Shown: positions 34,599-46,460, counted from the stretch's first letter. The stretch is DNA of 64,000 nucleotides from Aedes albopictus (GCF_035046485.1 NC_085138.1:275261694-275325693), one strand, 5' to 3'. The notes: generated by a model not told the origin, from the letters alone. Numbers and translations: made by a program.

Positions 34599-34974
34599 CT
34601 GAGAGAGAGGAGACAGCTGGCTTCGATTGCGTGCTACTTAATGTCAAGGAGGACCTGTCACAAACTGTCACCGCGAACCGAGCTGAAAATCGCACATTGA
34701 TGGTGTGAAGTGGTCAAATATCTAAAAGATCTTATTAAAATTGCGCTCCGTTTGTTGTAATTAAAAAAGATAAAATATTAATGATCAGTTTTCTTCGACC
34801 AGCGCAACGAATCCATTTATTTCCCATGCTCTGTCGCAACGAATTCAATATGCAAATCATTTTTGACCAATAATATATTTTCAAACCATTGTGCGGCGCA
34901 CAAACTTTTAAAAAGAAGTAAGAAGAAGACATGTAAACATCGTCGCTGTCAGTGAGCTGTCTCCTCTCTCTCAG
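34599..34974. mobile_element. 376-bp hAT-like MITE with 8-bp TSD
   Basis: Perfect 20-bp ends: CTGAGAGAGAGGAGACAGCT and its complement. GTCTGTAG at 34591-34598 and 34975-34982 is a perfect 8-bp target duplication, the size typical of hAT transposition. No coding sequence. Confidence 0.92.
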
Positions 34975-34989
34975 GTCTGTAGCATAGTT

Positions 34990-35180
34990 CTCTTCCTCAC
35001 AGACTTTCGTACAGATTTCCACCTTCTGGGTAGTGGATTGTCAACCGTTAATAAGGATCCGTGGTTGACGAATTTCTCCACTACCTCGAAGATATCCCCG
35101 CCCCGTCTATCGTGGCATCACTTCCTAGACGAATCCTATCGTGTTCAGTTCCGCCTACCAGCATGTAGGGATTCTTCTTC
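34990..35180 (-). pseudogene. RTE reverse-transcriptase C-terminal scrap
   Basis: On minus, one frame reads RIRLGSDATIDG and the next DIFEVVEKFVNHGSLLTVDN. This matches the DTFEVVDEFVYLGSLVTADN-like block after the RT domain of RTE elements, with a frameshift between. A better preserved copy of the block is at 57080-57260. It is dead. Confidence 0.75.
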
Positions 35181-35216
35181 ATATGTTCAGCAGGGTGCTC
35201 TAAATTTCATTCCACT

Positions 35217-35425
35217 TTAAGGACAAACGTATTGAAATCCCACTTCAGCAGTGCATCAGAACTTCAGACGCACACATCTCAAGAAGCAAGTTCCAAACAA
35301 CAGTGCATTTTATTATTCTGTTCTTGCTCACTTTTAATAAGCTTAAAATAAGAAGCTCAGGTGCGCTGGTTTTGTTTACGAAGAGATTTTTGTGCTTTCG
35401 AAATCGTGAGTAGGTGCCAAAGTCG
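35217..35425 (+). repeat. Unclassified dispersed repeat, copy 1
   Basis: TTAAGGACAAACGTATTGAA, a GTGCATCAGAACTTCAGACG phrase and GCGCTGGTTTTGTTTACGA match 58574-58735 in order, with a 50-bp extra segment here. Function unknown. Confidence 0.7.
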
Positions 35426-35589
35426 GCCTTTTTGGGATTCTAACAAGTCTGTCCTTAAACGAAAGATTGAAGCGTTGTTTGTATTATTTCTAATTTTCGT
35501 AATTTTTGTAAGAAGCGACCACGTATGATAACAAAAAGAACAAAATCAGTCGGTGTTGTAATTGTTTCGTTTTTAATTGGATGAACCTA

Positions 35590-36013
35590 CACTCTTAAAA
35601 AATTAAGAATTTACACGTGACGTAAACCATCAACGTACGTAAACATTCTATGACTGAATGGCAAATTTGACTTAATTTTACATTCATCATGTAAGCTCGA
35701 GTTGACTGCACAAAATGTCAACAAATCTATCTGATCAGGTAGGTAGAAACAGTTTCACATTTATCATCTATCTTCTAACCCGGTGATACAGCCGAGAGGT
35801 ATAGTGATTGTCTCTCAATCAGAAGATCAGTTGTTCGAATCCAGGTCAGCATTGTATAATGTATTTTACTTTCATGTTTTATCTGGCGATTCAGTTCTAG
35901 CGATTGCTAGCTCGACTTCATTTGTTCTATAAGACGTAAATTTGAGTGAAACGGGCCGCTCCTTTTATGTGCATCCAAGTGAACTTAAATTTACATGATT
36001 TTTTCTAAGAGTG
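35590..36013. mobile_element. TA-flanked TIR element with tRNA-like segment
   Basis: Left end CACTCTTAAAAAATTAAGAA, right end complement CACTCTTAGAAAAAATCATG, TA on both sides (35588-35589, 36014-36015). The middle contains a tRNA-like region at about 35785-35850. Confidence 0.8.
35785..35850 (+). other. tRNA-like sequence inside TIR element
   Basis: An A-box-like CAGCCGAGAGGTATAGTG and a B box GTTCGAATCC (35832-35842) at near-normal spacing, with a TCTCTCAATCAGA loop region between. The acceptor stem does not pair well. It is probably tRNA-derived and not a working tRNA gene. Confidence 0.55.
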
Positions 36014-36015
36014 TA

Positions 36016-36728
36016 GGGGCATTGGATTACTAATGACATCGTGATATTACTTTTTTACCGATTTACTACCAGTCCGACCTTTGCTGCTTCGCTGCTGAAT
36101 GACTCCTAATTTCATCGAGAGGATCAAACCTCTTACAGCAAATAGCACTAAACAACTTACAGTGAAAGTGTCAAAGCAATTCAACCTAAATGTAACTCTC
36201 TTCTTCACTGCAGTGCGGTATGATCAACTAGAAAAATTGTCTCCAATGAAGCTAATTAGAATACCATTAAAGGTAATAGGGACTACCATTCGCGCGCCCG
36301 TTCGTTCTCGCGGTGTAATTTGTCTCAATTGCCACCGCGCCGCTACCGCTAATGAGCCACAGCTTGAGTCTTCCTCGTCCGTTCTTGTGCAGAAATAGCT
36401 TGCTACCAGCCAGTCAGTGTGGCATTGAAGCGCGCAAAGTTTCCTCTCGAAGTAGCCAACCCTTCCCTAACAAGAGTTCCAATAATCATAGCATCTTGTG
36501 GCCCATAACACCGTCGTTTCTCACTTTTGCTCCCGCTGCTGTGGTGTTGGCTGCTGCAAGCCATTTGTTAGAATTGTTCTCGCGCTGCTGGTTGAAGCCG
36601 AAAATAATTATTACATTATAATCCAGTAATTAATATAAATCATTTATTATTATTGTTATTAAAGTTGATCATAATAAATTGGCTTCGGTGCACACGAAAA
36701 CGAATCGATACAGTGCGGTAGTGATTCG
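36016..36728. other. No gene recognised
   Basis: Two overlapping plus frames of 99 and 89 codons (36099-36398, 36352-36621) are open, with moderately high GC, but no domain or splice structure supports them. Confidence 0.4.
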
Positions 36729-36959
36729 GCAAGGGGCATTGGCGTAGCTAGGGGGGGTTCCAGGGGTGCCTGGCACCCCCTAGAATAAATTTGGCACCCC
36801 CTAGAATTTTCCTTGATAGTTACCTAAAATTTAAAACTTCACACAATAATTCCAATATTTATTAATGGCACATTCGAATAAAATTTAAGCACACCCGTAA
36901 TTACTTATATACCTGTTGTACGTTTTGGCGTTTTGAATATCGGTCATAACAATCAACAG

Positions 36960-38682
36960 ACTTCTCCATAGATTCCTCCAGAAATACCTCTATCTATTCA
37001 TAACATGATTTCTCTAGGCTTCCTTTATGGATTCTACCCGATATTTCTTCAATAAACTTCCCTTAGGATTTTCCAGGTAGTCCGTCTTGATGGGGTTGTA
37101 CATACTAGAAATTTCTGCAGAGATTGATCCAGAGATTTCTCTTAGGATTTCTTTGGAAATTCTGACTATGATACTTCCGGAATTCTTCTAGGGATTCATT
37201 TAAAATGTTTCTGTTGGGATTCTTTCAGGAATTCCTGGTGGGATTATTCTAGACAATCTTCCTGGGATTCCTTCAGAAGTTCCTCAGACGATTCCTTTTA
37301 TTTTATCCAGATTTAATTCAAAGATTCTTCCAAAAATTTCTCATGAAAATATTCCAGCTTTTAGTGGCATTCTTCCGGGTACCTTCAGGAATTCTACTAG
37401 GGAAGTTCTTCCGGCAATTCTTCCGGAAAATCTGCCTGGATTTTTTCTAAAAATCCCATCGGTGATTATTCCATAGATTAATTCAAGGATTTAGCCAGGA
37501 CTTCCTCCAGAGTTACTTTCAGAAATGCCACAGAGGATTTCTCCAAGAACTTGTATTGGTCTTCCTTCATGAATTCCAGCTGGAAATCTGCAAGCAATTC
37601 TCCTTCAGAAATACTTCTAGGGATTTCTCCTGGCATACTTACTTGTTGCAACACTTTCGGGATACCTTACTGAGATTCCTCCAGAAATTCCTCCTGCGAT
37701 TCCATCAGGGATTCCTCCAGTATCCTTCTACCGATTCTTTCAAGGAGAACTGTAGGTATTCCTCTAGGCATATATTAGAGGAACTTCTCTTAGGATACCC
37801 CCGGCACTCCTGATTCTAGAATTTCTCTAGAAATTACTTCTATGATACCTCCCGGAATTCCAGGAATTCCTTCAGATATTCCAGCTGGGATTCCTCAAGC
37901 AGTTCCTGCGGTTCTTCCAGCTATTCTTCCTCCCGAAGTTCTAACTGTGGAACTTCAAAAATTATGCTACGGTTTCTTTTAGAGCTTACTCCTGTCTTTT
38001 TGCAGGGATCTTTCCAGGCCCCTCCCTGGAATTCTTGCAGAAATTTCTATGGTTGTTCTATCAGGGATTTTTCCAAGGACTCATCCAGGACTTCCTCCAG
38101 AGATTTTATCCAAAGATTCCTCCAGAAAGTCCTCCACAACTTCCTACTGAAATTCTTACTATGATACGTCCAGAAATTCTTCTAGTGATTTTTACACGAA
38201 TTTATCATAGCATTTGGCTGCAATTCTTCCGGGAAATCATCCTGAGATTTCTTCAGAAAATCCTCCTGCGATTCCTTCAAGGCTTTCCCCATGGATTCTT
38301 CCAGAATACCTCTACCGGTCCTTGCAGGGACTTCTCTAGGTATTCCATGGTTTTTTTTTTCTTTGGATTCCCCCAAGCATTCCTGTTGTTGTTTCTCTAT
38401 TAATTCCTATATAGTTTCCTCCAGCAATTCCTCCTAAGAATTCTACAATGATACACCGCATAATCCTTCTAAGAATACCTCCTGAGATTTTTCCAATGAT
38501 TTCTTCAGAAGCTTTTCGGTGATTCCTCTAGGAATTTTTATCCGATATAGTTTATCCAAGGACTCTCTCATAAATTTCTCATGGGAATCCTCGAGGAACT
38601 CCTCTTGGCCTTCCTTTAGAAATTTCAGCTGGATTTTTCAAGCTATTCCTGCTGTGGTTCTTCCAGCAATTCCTCCTCGGAC
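36960..38682 (-). repeat. 12-base array, GAATTCCTCCAG orientation
   Basis: Dense runs of TTCCTCCAGAAATTCCTC-like phrases, the reverse complement of the 50270-54960 array. Open frames of 60-122 codons here (rich in Phe, Leu and Gln) are made of the repeat and are not genes. Confidence 0.85.
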
Positions 38683-38762
38683 GTAAAAACTTGAAGTATT
38701 TTTAGGCAAAGTACGATTAATTGGCAAATTGATAGATAAATTTGTGAAAAAATTACCACTTG

Positions 38763-38833
38763 TTTTGGTGGGATTCGAACCCACGACTCCGTTATCGCTA
38801 GTCCGGAGCTTTAACCAACTATGCTACAGAACA
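38763..38833 (-). other. tRNA-like sequence, left arm
   Basis: On minus: TGTTCTGTAGCATAGTTGGT, then a B box GGTTCGAATCC with matching T stem (GTGGG/CCCAC). The anticodon region can only form a 5-bp stem with an oversized loop, and the D stem has a mismatch. It looks like a tRNA-derived repeat. Confidence 0.6.
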
Positions 38834-38922
38834 AGTTACAACTCGGCAGAATAGAAAGTCAAACTGGATTCGAAGCACCACCCTAAACCGGGTCCGTCTT
38901 TCACAACTTTAAGAGCCGAAAG

Positions 38923-39823
38923 CATGAGCATGAGCATGAGCATGAGCATGAGCATGAGCATAGATGACCGCACAATTCGTAGTTGCTACTCCGTGATTGA
39001 CCAGAGCAATCGAAATTGCACAAGGAACCAATGAATAGGGCTTGGGACTAGCTTACTATTCTCAATGTACACAGGTCGAGAGCTCTCAACTTTAATAAGG
39101 TCAATAACGGCGCCGGCCACGTCCTTACGGTCATCGAGGATGGAAGGGAATGTTAGTAAGACAAACGTTGTTAAAAAGACCGCGAATCGCTGCATCTCCA
39201 CGTTTGTCTCAGGAAGGATTTTTTTGTTAGTAGGGTAAGGTACATTGTCAGTCCGGGAGTCACCTATGGTTGGTGATATGATTTGACAATGGATCAATAT
39301 ACACAAACCGCCGTTAACAACCGACCACTTTTCGACGCAAGAACTAGCCAAAAAGAAAATTCTATCGCGCGTCTCCACTCCACTAGGGAGCAGAAACCTT
39401 TAGTCTATTCCACACAGAAATACACTGAACGCGACTCACTTGTCGGCGCCCGGATTTTTTCTCGACCGGCGAACCCGAAGTAACATTTTTCACTCTTTTG
39501 TGTAAATGCAAAAAATGAAAGAAAATATTTATTATCAACTAAAAGTGTATTGGAAACTAGCGCCGAAGAGAAGCGAAAAATTCGGAACCGACTCGAACCA
39601 CGGCGCGCGCACACTTGTCCCGTCGTCGGAGCCCCGCAGAGAGAAGTGGAAAGAAAATCGCAAAAATCTAGCAAAGCGAGCGCGCGAAACTTTGCTGCTG
39701 CCGAACTACCGCACACTACTGACTGCTTGGCATCCTGTCGTCGGAGCCCCGCAGAGAGAAGAGAAAAAAAATCGCAAAAATCTAGCAAAGCGAGCGCGCG
39801 AAACTTTGCTGCTGCCGAACTAC
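38923..39823 (-). mobile_element. 0.9-kb non-LTR-like insertion with 24-25-bp TSD
   Basis: CTTTCACAACTTTAAG...CGAAAG at 38898-38922 repeats perfectly at 39824-39848. On minus, the insert starts with two monomers of about 110 bp (39600-39823) and ends with a (CTCATG)n tail (GCATGAGCATGAGCATGAG on plus at 38922). The body shares TACTCCGTGATTGACC with 9300-9320. No RT remains. Confidence 0.85.
39610..39823 (-). repeat. Two tandem promoter-like monomers
   Basis: GTCGTCGGAGCCCCGCAGAG occurs at about 39617 and 39738, and AAATCTAGCAAAGCGAGCGC follows each time. GC-rich, unlike the surroundings. Frames across the monomers repeat themselves and are not genes. Confidence 0.85.
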
Positions 39824-39929
39824 CTTTCACAACTTTAAGAGCCGAAAGAGAGATAAAGTTGTGAAAGACGGACCGGTTTAGAGTGGTGCTTCGAATCCAG
39901 TTTGACTTTCTATTCTGCAGAGTTGTAAC

Positions 39930-40004
39930 TTGTTCTGTAGCTTAGTTGGTTAAAGCGCCTGACTAGCGATAACGGAATCGTGGGTTCGAATCCCACCAAA
40001 ACAA
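39930..40004 (+). other. tRNA-like sequence, right arm
   Basis: TGTTCTGTAGCTTAGTTGGT, a perfect D stem (GCTT/AAGC), and B box GGTTCGAATCC with T stem. The anticodon arm is not canonical. It is the mirror copy of 38763-38833. A third truncated copy lies at 40833-40868 on minus. Confidence 0.6.
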
Positions 40005-40139
40005 GTAGTAATTTTTTCACAAATTTATCTCTCAATTTGCCAAATAATCGTACTTTGCCTAAAAATACTTCAAGTTTTTACGTCTATTTCAGACATACTA
40101 GCCGACTGGTATAGCCGGAAAAGGGCAATAAAATCATTG

Positions 40140-40760
40140 TCCTCCTCGGACTCCTCCAGAAATTTTTACTGTTATACCTCTCGGATTTTTTGTAGGGATT
40201 CTTCCAAGAATTTCTCCAGGGATTCCTTCAAAAACTTGCTGGGATTATTCAAGGCAATCTTTCTAGGAGCCTTGCAGAAGCACCTTCGATGTCTTCTCCT
40301 GGAAATACTAAAGGATTTTTTCCTGGGATTTCTCCAAATATTTTTTATTGGATTCCTCCAGGAACTCCTCTTGGGATTACTGCTGCTTCTAACGTATCAT
40401 GAATGCCTCTTAGGTCTCCTCCAGAAATTCTTAATGTGATGCCTTCAGGAATCCCTCTAGGGATTTCCCCTGGCATTCTTGCTAGGGTTCTTCTAGGCAG
40501 TTTCCCTAGGATACTTCCAGAAATGCCTTTGATTCTCCCAGGCATTTTTTCAAAGACTCATCCAGGAATACCTCTAGAGTTTTTATTCATGGATTACTCT
40601 AGAACTTAATCATGGTATTACTCCTGGAATTCCTCTTGGCCTTTTTCAAAGAATTTCAGCTGAAGTAATCCTGATACAAATTTCTAGAGGCATCCCTAAA
40701 CGAAATCCGGGAATAATTGAAATTTTCAGAGAAATCCTATAGAATTGTACGGGAAAACTT
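40140..40760 (-). repeat. 12-base array, continued after nested element
   Basis: The same GAATTCCTCCAG-orientation array as 36960-38682 continues (CTCCTCCAGAAATTTTTACTG, first 20 bases diagnostic). Frames at 40137-40609 are array-derived. Confidence 0.8.
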
Positions 40761-40949
40761 CTAAATAATTAGAAGGCACAGAATCTTGTTGATTGTCAAA
40801 TTGAGAGATGAATTTTCGAAAAAAAACGAGTTCTGGTGGGATTCAAACCCACGACTCCGTATTCGCTAGACCGTAGTGTGGCCAATTCTTTGAGGACTGC
40901 TTCGGCATGGTTGTTTTGTTTTAATTTCTTAGATAGTGTCAATGGAATT

Positions 40950-42310
40950 TAATCACCAAATCTTTGGATGTTTTTTTATAATTTCAATGGCTATTCCTCT
41001 AAAATTAATTCAGCAATTTATTTTTCAGTTATTTTGCAAATCTCTCAGGCAACTTTATCGTGATTATTTATATAATTCTTCCTGACATAATTGTATTTAT
41101 ATTTATTGCTTCCGCAAATTGCTAAATTGGAAATTCACAAATTCTAAACTGGGCCTGCTCAAAGGAAATCCTTTGAAATTCACGAAAAACTTCCTGACAA
41201 ATTCCCAAAAAAAAAATGTCGAAAAAAAATAGGAATAACCTTAAAACTTTCAAAGTATTTGCCAAAAGAATTCATATAAGAATTATCAGATGAATTTCTG
41301 AAGAAAATATTAGGCCTTTTTAAAGAAATTGGCCAAATTCAATCTCAAAATAAATTGCTGACATATATTCTATAAAAAAATCCATCACAAAAAAAAGCTC
41401 AAAGAATTTTCCGACGACACCGAAGGAATTTCTGAAAAAAAAAATAGAAAGTAATTTCCGTAGAATCACCGTGACAGAATTAAAAAAAAAACGCCAATTT
41501 TTTTTTAAATAAATTCCTGAAGGAAATTTCTAAGCAATTTGCCAAATCAATTTCCAAAGGAACTATCGAAGAAGTTCCCAAAGTAATAATCGAAGTTTCC
41601 AACATTTCCAAAGTAATTGCTGATGAATTTCCAAAATGAATTTTCAATGCAAGTTCCGAAGGTCATCATCTTCTGTAAGAGTTCCTTACTTAATTACTGA
41701 AGAAATCTAGAAGAAATTGTCTGAAGAATTTTCAATCAAATTATAGAAGCCGTTTATGAAAAAAATGCGAAGAATAGGCGAAGGAATACCGAATGGCATA
41801 GATAATGATAGTCCAAAAAATGGACGGAAGCAAAAAAAAGTAGAATGACTTGCCGAAGAATTTCCAGAAAAATTGTGAAAAGCTCCCGGAGTCATTGTCG
41901 AATGGATTACCAAAGGCTTCACTAAAAGAATTCCCAAAGTAATTACCTGAATGGTAATTTGGAGAATTTAAAAAAAGCAAATATCAATAGAATTGTTGAT
42001 ATTAACAAAACAATGCTTGAAAGACTACTGAAAAATTGGCGAAGGAACTCCCGAGAAAACATTTCAAAGGATTAGCCATTGACATAAAAAGCAAAATAAG
42101 CTCCTACTGGAAATGCCGATGAAATTTTCAAAGGATGCGTGAAAGGTTTAGTATCACATTCCCAACATATTACCAAATAAATTCTTAAAGAAAGATCCAA
42201 AGATATTACTGGAGAAATTTGTCAAATCCAAAGGAATTACTAGAATAAAAAAATTAAATAAATTTCAAAACAATTTCCCAATAAATTACCGGGAATATTC
42301 CCTGAGGAAT
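40950..42310 (+). repeat. Diverged array, CGAAGGAATTT orientation
   Basis: AT-rich runs such as CCGAAGAATTTCCAGAAAAA and CCCAAAGTAATTACC. A paralogous stretch lies at 60290-60640 and 63830-64000, interrupted there by the satellite-bearing element. Open frames at 41707-41980 on minus are compositional. Confidence 0.75.
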
Positions 42311-43008
42311 TACCGATAGAATGTTTTGCCGAAAACATAAATTTCTTGTATTACACGTACAAACCAGACTCGATTATCCGAAATGTAACTTTCCTGTAAA
42401 AGTATTTTCATGTACACGTGGTAGTGTTCAACTAATAAGACAAAAACACTGTCGCCATTAATCCTGATTTTGCAATTTTAAGTATTTATAACTTTAACAA
42501 TTGTTCTTGAAAACTATTTTTATAAGAGTTGTTATCATGCAATAAAACAAAGAGGATGTCACGATGAATACAAGTTTCACGTAATTTTGTATTTTAGTTT
42601 CCGAGATTTACACTTTTAATAATTGCCCTTGAACATGTATTCTAAAGGACCGGAATGTTTTCAATCTACACAACAAAGGGGTTGTCGCAAGGGTTGTCGC
42701 GATGATGGTTAAGTTCAAACTGAAAATACAAATTCCATGTATTATACGCAATCAATTTATCAAGTTTTCATACCTCCATGGCGGGGAAAGTGTTAAATCA
42801 GTACAACGAATCGAATTTTCCAAAAAGCTATTCTTTGTGGGCTCATTTTTCTCGCGACTGAGAAATTGAGGGTGGATCCATAGGCTATGGATCGGTGGTG
42901 GATCGGTATTTCCTTTTACAAAAAAAAAAAACAACCTGGAAGCCACTGAATCTGGCACCCCCTAGGCACCCCCTAGGAAAAAATCCTATATACGCCAATG
43001 GCAAGGGG

Positions 43009-43997
43009 GAGAAGGACTGACCGAAAACCAGCAGTAAATGGCATAGGTACAACGCCCTCGTTGTAACGGGGACTTACAAGAGATCCTGAGTACACAACGG
43101 AGCAATGCTGACATGCTGAGATTACTGAGTAAATCGTGCTGAGGTGATGATGAAGTTATGAAAGAAAATTCGACGGGGTATCGTTACATTGCCGGTGCTC
43201 ATCAGCCACTCAAGCGTTTTTTAGAGCATCAAATAATTCTCATTATGTCAGTTTGTGATGATTGCTGCCTGAGAACATACTGTTAAAGCAGTATAATTTA
43301 GCAATATGTTGTTGTAAGTATAAACTTAAAAATAAAAAAAAATAGGGTTATCTTTGTAAATGCCCTGAAACACTATTACTGCTTTGAGTTTATCATGTAC
43401 ACACATTAACGATATCTACATCGACCGAAAACAGAAACGGAATGGATATACCGAAAGACATCAGCATAGAAGTTCAATAGTGATCACAGGCAAGAATACT
43501 TTGAGTGAGATACGTACTCAAGAGGAAACAGTGGACCTCACCATCAAAATTCAACCATAACGCAACAATAATGACAATGTCGCAACCTGCATTTGTAGCG
43601 ACAATCCACCCAATGCGGCATAAGTTGGCCCCAACTAGAACAGAAAAGATGAAAATCGTTCATTACGAGTTTATAAGGATTTTTAAGCACTGCATTGCGA
43701 TTTTCGAGAGGTAACTTTGCGTTGGTAAACACTGAAATGCTGTCAAAGATCTATTATCAAACAGTTTCGATTTTGGGTAAGTAATAATCGATTATACAGC
43801 GTAACAAAAAATTAGCTTTTGGTTTGTCTCAAGAGCAAACTTATGTGTCTCTGACAGATTTTGGGCCGCTGAATCCAAATCCGGGCTCAGATTTGCTCCA
43901 ACACGTCACAATTTTGAGCTATACCTCAATTTATAGGGCAGAATATGCGATTTGGGCTTTTTTGACTGCAAGTTATTAAGCATGGAAATATTTTTTT
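43009..43997. repeat. Intergenic; contains dispersed repeat 43545-43825
   Basis: No gene seen. The segment 43545-43825 (AATGACAATGTCGCAACCTG, GACAATCCACCCAATGCG) recurs at 55885-56115 with moderate divergence in the same orientation. Its class is unknown. Confidence 0.65.
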
Positions 43998-46460
43998 GCC
44001 TTTCTCGTACACCAAGGTGTACCGAAAGGCTATATGTTCACTCCAAAAACCCAAATTTATCCACCTAGTGGTGATAGTGCCTTTCTCGTCGAACATGTTC
44101 TCACAATCTTTCCGGCAACGTAAGTCAAAGTGTTTCTTAATCCGAATATTTTTATAGAAAAGCAAGCATTTTATCAGACATCTTTGAATTGACTTAAAAC
44201 TTATTGATTGCACATAGTCCGACATTATATTCAACGTATAAGCAGGGCTGAAAAATATCAGACTTCTCAGTTGACTGCTTGAGCACCTTCACTAACACTG
44301 GACTATCAAGACGATACTAACAAGCTAAGCTATAACTCTTTACACAATCACAGATCACAATTTTTTTTTCTGAACATTTGGGCTGTATCTTATTGACCGT
44401 TGAAACCAAGAGCGATAGGTAGTGAGTATAGTGCGACGTCTGTTTGTATGTGGGTTTAATTTGCAAGGTTTTGTTCTCTTACACATATTTATCGCTTGCA
44501 TTGGTTTTATTTACTTTCGTAGTTCCGGTGAAGCACCAAACGCTGGTTGTGCAACTCTACCGGTAGTCTGTAATGTGGTGTGAGCCTATTTTCTAGTTAA
44601 CCGTTCCTCGGGTTATTCAAAAAGCCGTGATGTAATATGTTGCATGGTACATTTGGTCACTTTCGATGCGGTACCGGAACAGGTTCCGGAGCACACCGGG
44701 TCTCCCAAATATAGTCTGAGACTATTTCATTGCTAACGTTCATTAGGTTACCCAAAAAAAAACATGATTTGATTTATCATGGGTGGGTATAGATCACTTT
44801 TACATTTGACCACTTCCAGTGGGACACCCAGAACTGGTTTCGGGACACTACCGGTTGTCTAAAATATGGTCTGAGGCTATGTTCTTACGAATCGATCATC
44901 GTGCATTCAAAAAAGCTGCTATTTGATGTACTGTCAAACACTTATTTGTGCATTTCGCCAGTTCCGGCGAGACACTCAAAAGTGGTTCCGGTACACTACC
45001 GGTAGTCTTGAAGTGGCCTGAGACTTTTCTTGCTGACCGTTCTGTGCGTCATCTAAAAAGCCGATATTTAATGCGCGGTGTGCATGCGTTTGGTTCCGTT
45101 CTACATTTGACCACTTCCGGCGGAGCACCTGGAACCGGTTTCGGCACAGTATTGGTTTTCCAAAGTGTGGTCTATGATTGTTAACCGTTCATCAGGTTAC
45201 CAAAATAGCTATTTATGGGGTTGGTTCTCCTTTACATTTGAGCATTTCCGATGGGGCACCCTTAATCGGTGAGGAATACTACCGGTTGTTCCAAATATGG
45301 CCGGAAACTTTTTTTTTGCCAAATCAAGATACCTAAAAATCCGCGATTTGATTTGTCGCATGGGTTTGGTTACCGGTTCAGATACATATGGTCTGAGAAT
45401 ATTTTCCTGCTGACTGTTCATCAGGATATCAAAAAAGCCACTATTTGATATGTCGCATGTATGGGTTTGGTTAACTTTGAAACTTGGCCACCTCTGGCGG
45501 GACATCTGGAACCGCTTTCGGAACACTACTGGTTCCGATATGTTCTGAGAATGCTTTCCTGCATACTGTTCATCAGGTTATCGAAAAAGCCGCGGTTTGA
45601 TATGTCACATGCATGGTTTTATTTCAATTTTATATTTGGCCACTTCCGGCGGGACACCCGGAACCGGTTCCGGAACACAACCGCTTCAAATATGGTCTGA
45701 TAATATTTTCCTGCTTACCTTTCATCAGGATGTCAAAAAAGCCACTATTTGATGTGTCGCATGCATGGGTTTGGTAAACTTTTATACTTGGCCACCTCCA
45801 GCGGGACATCTGGAATCGGTTCCGGAATACTACTGGTTCCGATATGGTCTGAGAATGTATTCCTTCTTACTGTTCATCAGGATATCGAAAAAGCTGCGGT
45901 TTGATATGCCGCATGCATGGGTTTAGTGCACTTTTATGTTTGGCCACTTCCGGTGGGACACCCGGAACCGGCTCCGGGACACTACCGGTTCAGATATGGT
46001 CTGAGACCATTTTTCTGCTTACCGTTCATCAAGTTATCGAAAATGCCGTAGTTTGATGTGTCGCATGGATGGGTTTGTAGCGTTTTCATATCTGGCCCCT
46101 TCCTAGGGTACCGGTCCGGAACACCTAAATGGCCATAACTCCGGAACGGCTGGACCGATCCGAACCATTTTCAATAGGAAACAATGGGACCACATTCCGC
46201 GTCGAACGAACCATCGGTCATTAAAATCGGTTGAGGTTTAGTTCAAAAAAGTGATGTGACCTTTTTTGTACACAGACATACATACACACATACACACACA
46301 CATACACACATACACATACATACACACATACAGACATTTGCTCAATTCGTCGAACTGAGTTGATTGGTATATGTGGTTCGACCCTCCGAGCTTTCTATCA
46401 AAAAGTCGTTTTTGGAGTGAACATATAGCCTTTCCAGTACACTTAGTGTACGAGAAAGGC
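43998..46460 (+). mobile_element. Satellite-bearing TIR element, copy 1
   Basis: The left end is GCCTTTCTCGTACACC and the right end is GTGTACGAGAAAGGC. Next to each end lies AAAGGCTATATGTTCACTCC or its complement. The interior is a tandem array of about 152-bp units (CATGCATGGGTTTGGT spaced 152 at 45461, 45613, 45765, 45917), then a unique segment (46100-46250, ATGGCCATAACTCCGGAACG) and a (CA)n tract. No coding. Confidence 0.85.

Larger units (their letters stand above)
38683..40139. mobile_element. tRNA-like palindromic element
   Basis: Arms of about 230 bp (38683-38922 and 39849-40084) are inverted copies. Each holds a tRNA-like sequence. Removing the nested insertion at 38923-39823 restores a palindrome meeting at CTTTCACAACTTT...AAAGTTGTGAAAG. 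TCCTCCTCGGA at 38672-38682 and 40140-40150 may be an 11-bp target duplication. The flanking array makes that less certain. Confidence 0.7.
36737..43000. mobile_element. 6.3-kb non-coding TIR element with 8-bp TSD
   Basis: The left end is CATTGGCGTAGCTAGG. The right end on minus is CATTGGCGTATATAGG. GCAAGGGG at 36729-36736 and 43001-43008 is an exact 8-bp direct repeat. A GGCACCCCCTAG word recurs subterminally on both sides (36770-36805; 42953-42978). The 6.3-kb interior has no transposase; it is mostly GAATTC-type arrays in one orientation on the left and another on the right, plus a nested tRNA-like palindrome. TSD size and CA ends suggest a hAT-type donor enzyme. Confidence 0.75.

Noticed and set aside
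37556..38403. Phe/Leu/Gln-rich open frames
   Set aside because: Inside the 12-base array; residues repeat with the unit.
38763..40004. Functional tRNA genes
   Set aside because: The anticodon arms do not form the normal 5-bp stem with 7-base loop, and the copies lie in inverted transposon-like arms.
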